From Haemophilus parainfluenzae (lineage in GTDB: Bacteria; Pseudomonadota; Gammaproteobacteria; Enterobacterales; Pasteurellaceae), in contig JAGZRY010000033.1 of NCBI GenBank assembly GCA_018381425.1, positions 1 to 11,747 of the forward strand: a stretch of DNA of 11,747 nucleotides. Reading direction: 5' to 3'. The position numbers and the translations under genes were made by a program. This document shows, piece by piece, positions 7,626 through 11,747 of the stretch (the first letter of the stretch is position 1; every line of letters starts with the position of its first letter). The notes beneath the pieces are model-generated. The model saw only the letters and a program-made list of their open reading frames with translations, was not told the DNA's origin and ran no database searches.

Positions 7626-7654
7626 AATGTAGCCTTTTTTTTCGTCCCCGTCAA
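7626..7654 (-). promoter_or_regulatory. Sigma-70 promoter of tmaR
   Basis: On the - strand TTGACG (7654-7649) and TACATT (7631-7626) are separated by exactly 17 bases, including an eight-A tract. Each hexamer has at least four matches to consensus. The predicted start of transcription is about 30 bases before the tmaR ATG. Confidence 0.7.
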
Positions 7655-7669
7655 AAGCTTAAATTTAAA

Positions 7670-7708
7670 TTGATAGATTAGATCAAAAAACTGTTTGATT
7701 TAGTTGAT
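7670..7708. promoter_or_regulatory. Cluster of four TTGAT/ATCAA half-sites upstream of serC
   Basis: TTGAT occurs at 7670-7674, 7695-7699 and 7704-7708, and its complement ATCAA at 7682-7686. The central pair forms ATCAAA-N6-TTTGAT (7682-7687 and 7694-7699). The position, just upstream of and overlapping the likely serC -35, suits an operator. The binding protein is unknown to me; spacing does not fit the FNR consensus. Confidence 0.35.
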
Positions 7709-7732
7709 TATCCTATTCGGTAGTGGTAAAAA
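7704..7732 (+). promoter_or_regulatory. Candidate serC promoter with extended -10
   Basis: TTGATT (7704-7709), 17 bases, then TAAAAA (7727-7732) preceded by TGG, an extended -10 motif. Each hexamer matches consensus at four of six positions. It would give a leader of about 28 bases before the serC ATG. This is a candidate only. Confidence 0.42.
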
Positions 7733-7767
7733 TGAAGAATCCATTCAAAATAAAATAAGGAAACACA

Positions 7768-8850
7768 ATGTCAAAAGTCTTTAATTTTAGCGCTGGTCCA
7801 GCCATGATTTTTCCTGAGGTCCTACAAAAAGCACAAGCGGAGCTAACCAACTGGCTTGGTCAAGGTGTATCTGTAATGGAAGTCAGTCACCGTGGCAAAT
7901 ATTTTATGGAATTGATTGCTCAAGCAGAAAAAGATCTACGTGAGGTGTATCACATTCCAGATAACTATCGTGTGTTATTCCTACAAGGTGGGGCTCGAGG
8001 TCAATTTGCGGCATTACCCATGAACCTAATTGGTGAGAAAGGCAAAGCACTTTACTTAAATAGCGGCCACTGGTCTGCAACTGCGGCTAAAGAAGCGCGT
8101 AACTTTGCTGAAATTGATGAAATTACCATTGTGGAAAATGGTGAGCATACACAGATCACCAATCTTGATTTCAGCGAAATCGCTGAACAATACGATTACA
8201 TTCACTACTGCCCAAATGAAACCATCAGTGGTGTAGAAATTTTTGATGTACCAAATGTTAGAAATGCTGTTCTCGTGGCGGATATGTCATCTAATATCCT
8301 TTCTCGTGAAATTGATATTAGCAAATTTGGTGTCATTTATGCGGGTGCGCAAAAAAACCTTGGCCCCGCAGGAATTACGCTCGTGATTATTCGTGATGAT
8401 TTAATTGGTCATGCTCGCCAAGCAACCCCATCTATTTGGAATTACGCCACACAACGTGACGCCGACTCCATGATCAATACCCCACCAACCTTTGCTTGGT
8501 ATCTCTGTTCATTGGTCTTCAAACATATTCAAGCAATCGGTGGCTTAAAAGAAATTGCAAAACGTAACGCAGTGAAAGCACAAACCCTTTATGACTACAT
8601 TGATAGCAGTAAACTCTATCGTAACGTTGTAGCTAAAGAAAACCGTTCAACCATGAATGTCACATTTGTGACAGGCAATCCTGAACTTGATGCTAAATTT
8701 GTCGCAGAATCTACAGCTGCCGGTCTTCAAGCCTTAAAAGGCCACAAAGTACTAGGTGGCATGCGTGCCTCTATCTATAATGCGATGCCATTAGAGGGTG
8801 TACAAGCGCTCATTGAATTCATGAAAAAATTTGAAGCTGAAAATAGCTAA
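7768..8850 (+). CDS. serC: Phosphoserine aminotransferase
   Basis: SerC is a cytoplasmic PLP enzyme that converts 3-phosphohydroxypyruvate and glutamate to O-phosphoserine (serine synthesis); it also acts on the erythronate-derived precursor in pyridoxal phosphate synthesis. The 360-residue length is standard. Recognisable parts are the N-terminal FNFSAGPAMIFPEVL, the substrate-binding SHRGKYF at 40-46, the PLP phosphate loop GGARGQF at 74-80, and the Schiff-base lysine K196 in YAGAQKNLGPAG. C-terminal motifs include LKGHKVLGGMRASIYNAMP. AAGGAA lies five bases before the ATG. The gene heads a rightward unit with hisC and tpx and is divergent from tmaR. A hairpin follows its stop. Confidence 0.97.
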   Translation: MSKVFNFSAGPAMIFPEVLQKAQAELTNWLGQGVSVMEVSHRGKYFMELIAQAEKDLREVYHIPDNYRVLFLQGGARGQFAALPMNLIGEKGKALYLNSGHWSATAAKEARNFAEIDEITIVENGEHTQITNLDFSEIAEQYDYIHYCPNETISGVEIFDVPNVRNAVLVADMSSNILSREIDISKFGVIYAGAQKNLGPAGITLVIIRDDLIGHARQATPSIWNYATQRDADSMINTPPTFAWYLCSLVFKHIQAIGGLKEIAKRNAVKAQTLYDYIDSSKLYRNVVAKENRSTMNVTFVTGNPELDAKFVAESTAAGLQALKGHKVLGGMRASIYNAMPLEGVQALIEFMKKFEAENS

Positions 8851-8870
8851 TTATCTGATTCATTAAACTC

Positions 8871-8901
8871 AACGTGCGGGCTGAAAGGCCCGCTCGTTTT
8901 T
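8871..8901 (+). terminator. GC-rich intrinsic terminator or attenuator between serC and hisC
   Basis: AACGTGCGGGC (8871-8881) pairs with GCCCGCTCGTT (8888-8898) with one T-T mismatch and a six-base loop TGAAAG, followed by a T run to 8901. The hisC ribosome binding site begins within five bases, so it may trim rather than fully separate the downstream message. It is not an uptake-signal pair. Confidence 0.75.
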
Positions 8902-8914
8902 ATAAGGAAAGCCT

Positions 8915-10024
8915 ATGCAATACATCAACGTCGCCAATCAAGGCGTAAAATCTCTTTCGCCTTATCAAGCGGGGAAACCAATCGAAGAACTCGAACGCGA
9001 ATTAGGCATTACTAATATCGTTAAACTTGCCTCAAATGAAAACCCTTTCGGTTTTCCTGAAAGTGCGAAAAAAGCCATTCAAGCTCAACTTGATCATTTA
9101 ACGCGTTATCCTGATGCGAATGGTTTTGAACTTAAAGCGGCTATTGCAAAAAAATTTGGTGTGCAACCAAACCAAATCACCCTTGGCAATGGTTCTAACG
9201 ATTTATTAGAGCTCTTTGCTCATACCTTTGCGGGTGAGCATGATGAAGTGATTTATTCACAATATGCTTTTATTGTTTACCCTTTAGTAACCAAAGCCAT
9301 TAATGCCGTCGCAAAAGAAATTCCAGCTAAGAATTGGGGTCATGATTTAAACGGATTTTTGACCGCACTTTCAGATAAAACCAAGCTGATTTTTATTGCC
9401 AATCCAAACAATCCAACGGGGAATTTCTTAACGGAAGCAGAATTGGATGCCTTCTTAGCCAAAGTGCCTGAAAATGTGATTGTGGTATTAGATGAGGCTT
9501 ATACCGAATTTACTCATCCAAGCGAACGCGTTAATTCTTTTGCATTACTGGAAAAATACCCAAATCTTATCGTTTCTCGGTCCCTATCGAAAGCTTATGG
9601 TTTGGCGGGGTTACGTATTGGTTACGCAGTCTCTAATCCTGAAATCGCAGACTTATTAAACCGTGTTCGTCAACCATTTAACTGTAATAGTCTTGCTTTA
9701 ACCAGTGCGATTGCGGTGATGAACGATGATGCTTTTGTCGAAAAAGTAGCGGAGAACAATCGCCAAGAAATGAAACGTTATGAGGCCTTCTGCCAACAAT
9801 ATGGTTTAGACTTTATTCCATCTAAAGGTAACTTTATTACCATTGATTTTAAACAACCGGCCGCACCAATTTATGATGCATTATTACGTGAAGGCGTCAT
9901 TGTTCGTCCTATTGCTGGTTATGGTATGCCAAATCACTTACGTATCAGTATTGGCTTACCACAAGAAAATGACAAATTTTTTACTGCACTTAAAAAAGTG
10001 CTTAATTTAGGAAATGAAAAATAG
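8915..10024 (+). CDS. hisC: Histidinol-phosphate aminotransferase (HisC2 type)
   Basis: HisC is a fold-type I PLP enzyme that makes histidinol phosphate from imidazole acetol phosphate and glutamate. Key parts of the 369-residue protein: [12 protein letters not shown] near 37-48, the cofactor-contacting [11 protein letters not shown] at 91-101, NPNNPTG at 163-169, the aspartate of VLDEAYTEF (D193), the Schiff-base lysine K226 in [12 protein letters not shown], and LRIGYA; the late LRISIG carries the substrate-carboxylate arginine. H. influenzae has two HisC proteins; this one, next to serC and far from the his operon, corresponds to HisC2. Paralogues of this group can also act on aromatic amino acids, so substrate range is not certain. 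AAGGA precedes the ATG by six bases. One uptake signal is inside. Confidence 0.92.
   Translation: MQYINVANQGVKSLSPYQAGKPIEELERELGITNIVKLASNENPFGFPESAKKAIQAQLDHLTRYPDANGFELKAAIAKKFGVQPNQITLGNGSNDLLELFAHTFAGEHDEVIYSQYAFIVYPLVTKAINAVAKEIPAKNWGHDLNGFLTALSDKTKLIFIANPNNPTGNFLTEAELDAFLAKVPENVIVVLDEAYTEFTHPSERVNSFALLEKYPNLIVSRSLSKAYGLAGLRIGYAVSNPEIADLLNRVRQPFNCNSLALTSAIAVMNDDAFVEKVAENNRQEMKRYEAFCQQYGLDFIPSKGNFITIDFKQPAAPIYDALLREGVIVRPIAGYGMPNHLRISIGLPQENDKFFTALKKVLNLGNEK
9362..9370 (-). repeat. DNA uptake signal sequence inside hisC
   Basis: Exact complement ACCGCACTT; the - strand reads AAAGTGCGGTCAAAAATC, a near-perfect extended signal. On the coding strand it encodes T-A-L. Confidence 0.88.
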
Positions 10025-10032
10025 GAGCTTTT

Positions 10033-10530
10033 ATGACTCAAGTAACAATGATGGGTAATCCCATTGAAGTAAGCGGCAACTTTCCCCAAAAAGGAGAGAA
10101 AGTGACCGCACTTACGCTCACCAATAAAGAACTCACTGACGTCACGCTTGATACTTATGCAGGAAAACGCAAAGTTTTAAATATTTTCCCAAGTATTGAT
10201 ACAGGTGTATGTGCAACTTCTGTTCGCAAATTCAATCAACAAGCAGCTAATTTAAAAAATGCTGTGGTACTTTGCATTTCAGCTGATTTACCTTTTGCAC
10301 AAGCACGATTCTGCGGTGCGGAAGGTATTGAGAACGTAGAAACGCTTTCTACTTTCCGTCATAAAGAAGTCCATGAAAACTTAGGGGTAAACATCACAAC
10401 TGGTCCAATCGCGGGCTTGACTGCTCGTTCAGTGATTGTCTTAGATGAAAACAATAACGTGTTACATAGTGAATTGGTGTCTGAAATTAAAGATGAGCCA
10501 AATTATGAAGCTGTGTTAGCCACACTATAA
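10033..10530 (+). CDS. tpx: Thiol peroxidase (atypical 2-Cys peroxiredoxin)
   Basis: Tpx reduces hydrogen peroxide and lipid hydroperoxides, using thioredoxin as reductant. The 165-residue protein has the peroxidatic cysteine C60 in [17 protein letters not shown] and the resolving cysteine C94 in [12 protein letters not shown], matching C61 and C95 of E. coli Tpx; the third cysteine, C81, is also conserved. The [12 protein letters not shown] segment carries the conserved arginine of the peroxiredoxin active site. No signal peptide is evident, so it is cytoplasmic. AGGAG overlaps the hisC stop codon and is five bases from the ATG, so tpx is translated from the hisC message at least in part; a separate promoter within hisC cannot be excluded. 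A strong terminator follows. Confidence 0.96.
   Translation: MTQVTMMGNPIEVSGNFPQKGEKVTALTLTNKELTDVTLDTYAGKRKVLNIFPSIDTGVCATSVRKFNQQAANLKNAVVLCISADLPFAQARFCGAEGIENVETLSTFRHKEVHENLGVNITTGPIAGLTARSVIVLDENNNVLHSELVSEIKDEPNYEAVLATL
10105..10113 (-). repeat. DNA uptake signal sequence inside tpx
   Basis: Exact complement ACCGCACTT near the 5' end of the gene, encoding T-A-L. The flanks are weaker than at the other sites. Confidence 0.8.
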
Positions 10531-10535
10531 TGAAT

Positions 10536-10562
10536 AAGGCGCTTTTTCATAAAAAGCGCCTT
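10536..10562. terminator. Bidirectional terminator between tpx and the HAD phosphatase gene
   Basis: AAGGCGCTTTTT (10536-10547) pairs over 12 bases with AAAAAGCGCCTT (10551-10562) around the loop CAT, with T runs on both strands. The two genes converge on it. It contains no uptake signal. Confidence 0.88.
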
Positions 10563-10566
10563 TTAT

Positions 10567-11352
10567 TTATTCAGGAAAGATTTCATTCAATATCAATGCA
10601 ATCCCATCATCATTATGCGAAGCAGTGACACGATTCGCAGCATGTTTAATCTCATCCGGTGCATTGCCCATTGCAACGCCTAATCCCACGCTTTCTAACA
10701 TATCTAAATCGTTAAAGTTATCACCGAAAGCGACACATTCTTCCATCTTCACATGAAAATAATCTTCAAGAAAATGTACCGCGTTACCTTTCGTCGCTGA
10801 CTTATGCATTACCTCAAGGAAATTCGCATGAGAACGGCAGATACTTAAATGTGGGAATTTCTCTTTCAAGACTTGCTCAATACTAATCACTTCATCCGTT
10901 TCACCAATGATTTGAATTTTATGCGGAGAATAGACCGCACTTTCATCATAAGGATCAATCTGAATGCCTGTCACGCTACGTTCATAAATCACCCATTTAT
11001 TATTCAAATCGCGAGCGACACAATCACCATAAGTATAATAATTAACACCTAGTGCAGGATGATCTGCTAATACTTTGTTAATGGCTTGGATATCAGCGGG
11101 ATCAATTTGTACCGAATAAATAGGTGTAGAGTTTTTATCTAAAATCAAGGCACCACTGAATGCCACAATGATGTTGTAATTTTCAATGAGTTTCGCATAA
11201 GGCCAAATACCCAGCGGTGAACGAGCAGAGATTGGTGTAAATGGAATACCTTGTTTGGTAATGCGTTGAAGTGCATCTAAGGTTTTAGGCGAAATTCGAT
11301 GATCCGAAGTTAATAAGGTACCATCAAAATCGCTGAATACGGCTTTATACAT
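10567..11352 (-). CDS. Cof-type HAD-IIB family phosphatase
   Basis: A 261-residue cytoplasmic haloacid dehalogenase-superfamily phosphatase with all four catalytic motifs: DFDGTLL with nucleophile D8 and acid/base D10; serine 42 in PISARS; lysine 188 in HKSATKGNAV; and GDNFNDLDML at 210-219 with metal-binding aspartates D211 and D215. The region between motifs II and III (about 80-185) is the C2B cap that sets substrate choice; family members act on sugar phosphates, phosphorylated B6 vitamers or flavin precursors, and the substrate here cannot be read from sequence. It corresponds to H. influenzae HI0003 as I recall. GGAG lies five bases before the ATG. It follows ybeY by 18 bases on the same strand, so the two are probably co-transcribed. 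One uptake signal is inside. Confidence 0.93.
   Translation of the reverse strand: MYKAVFSDFDGTLLTSDHRISPKTLDALQRITKQGIPFTPISARSPLGIWPYAKLIENYNIIVAFSGALILDKNSTPIYSVQIDPADIQAINKVLADHPALGVNYYTYGDCVARDLNNKWVIYERSVTGIQIDPYDESAVYSPHKIQIIGETDEVISIEQVLKEKFPHLSICRSHANFLEVMHKSATKGNAVHFLEDYFHVKMEECVAFGDNFNDLDMLESVGLGVAMGNAPDEIKHAANRVTASHNDDGIALILNEIFPE
10934..10942 (-). repeat. DNA uptake signal sequence inside the HAD phosphatase gene
   Basis: Exact complement ACCGCACTT; it is in sense orientation for the leftward gene (AAAGTGCGGTCTATTCT), encoding S-A-V in the cap domain. Confidence 0.85.
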
Positions 11353-11370
11353 AATTGCTCCAAATCATCA

Positions 11371-11747
11371 TTATTTTTCGGAAAGGTAAGGATCAGCAAA
11401 GCCTAAATTCTGCATAATTTCAGTTTCTAAACTTTCCATTTCTTCTGCTTCATCATCTTCAATATGATCGTAACCAAGTAAATGTAAGCTACCATGTACA
11501 ATCATATGCGCCCAATGTGCCATTAAAGACTTTTCTTGCTCGATAGCTTCACGCTCTACTACCTGACGGCAAATCACTAAATCACCTAAAAGCGGTAATT
11601 CAACCTCATCTGGGCATTCAAAAGGGAAAGACAACACATTGGTTGGACGATCTTTTCCGCGATAAGTTAAATTTAAATCATGGCTTTCTGCTTCATCCAC
11701 AATGCGCACCGTCATTTCCACATTATCACTTTCTGGTTGCACTGCGG
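11371..11747 (-). CDS. ybeY: Endoribonuclease / rRNA maturation factor YbeY, N terminus outside the window
   Basis: YbeY is a zinc-dependent RNase that acts in 16S rRNA 3'-end maturation and ribosome quality control. About 125 of the usual ~154 residues are visible and the frame remains open to the right edge, so the GTG at 11742 is an internal valine, not the start. The zinc site [11 protein letters not shown], with three histidines in the H-x3-H-x5-H pattern, is intact. Upstream are the conserved [16 protein letters not shown] and LGDLVIC, and the acidic [11 protein letters not shown] follows the metal motif. The protein matches H. influenzae HI0004 closely as I remember it. The HAD phosphatase gene lies 18 bases downstream on the same strand. 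Confidence 0.96.
   Translation of the reverse strand, partial: AVQPESDNVEMTVRIVDEAESHDLNLTYRGKDRPTNVLSFPFECPDEVELPLLGDLVICRQVVEREAIEQEKSLMAHWAHMIVHGSLHLLGYDHIEDDEAEEMESLETEIMQNLGFADPYLSEK

Noticed and set aside
7670..7686. FNR box, TTGAT...ATCAA
   Set aside because: The half-sites are seven bases apart rather than four, so it does not fit the FNR consensus; kept only as an unnamed dyad.
10849..11052. 67-codon open frame on the + strand antisense to the HAD gene
   Set aside because: Low-complexity Ile/Asn/Thr translation, no ribosome binding site, and the opposite strand has all HAD motifs.
11740..11742. GTG as the start of ybeY
   Set aside because: The frame stays open to the window edge and the known YbeY N-terminal ~30 residues are missing, so this is an internal codon.

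Overview
The window is ordinary core chromosome of a member of the Pasteurellaceae, from the branch that uses the Haemophilus-type DNA uptake signal. The core AAGTGCGGT or its complement occurs 12 times in 11.7 kb, and the DNA is AT-rich. Protein sequences resemble the H. influenzae versions of RimI, YbeY, the formate dehydrogenase subunits and HisC2 as I remember them, but are not identical. A close relative such as H. parainfluenzae is plausible; the species cannot be fixed from the sequence alone.

Left part (1-4117): a respiratory formate dehydrogenase operon. It holds the C-terminal half of the molybdenum/tungsten catalytic subunit (fdxG), the four-cluster iron-sulfur subunit (fdxH), the cytochrome b556 membrane subunit (fdxI) and then the maturation protein fdhE. 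Two nearly identical uptake-signal hairpins bracket fdhE. FdxG and FdxH form the periplasmic electron-accepting arm, FdxI passes electrons to quinone, and FdhE helps make the enzyme competent in the cytoplasm.

Middle (4121-7160): a leftward three-gene unit, an unrecognised lipoprotein followed by holD (DNA polymerase III psi) and rimI (ribosomal protein S18 acetyltransferase), transcribed divergently from rsmC (16S rRNA m2G1207 methyltransferase) and a YbhB/PEBP-family gene. Translation-related genes surround a replication gene and one uncharacterised envelope protein.

Right part (7173-11747): tmaR (formerly yeeX, DUF496) reads leftward from a good sigma-70 promoter and is divergent from serC-hisC-tpx. 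SerC and HisC are PLP aminotransferases of serine and histidine synthesis, and Tpx is a thiol peroxidase. A hairpin separates serC from hisC. A convergent terminator follows tpx, then a leftward pair: a Cof-type HAD phosphatase and ybeY, which runs off the right edge.

I saw no mobile element, CRISPR array, tRNA or rRNA, and no evidence of a new defence or biosynthetic system. The points most worth a second look are the unknown lipoprotein tied to holD-rimI, the uptake-signal palindromes that bracket fdhE as direct repeats, the TmaR orthologue with its promoter, and a cluster of TTGAT half-sites between tmaR and serC.
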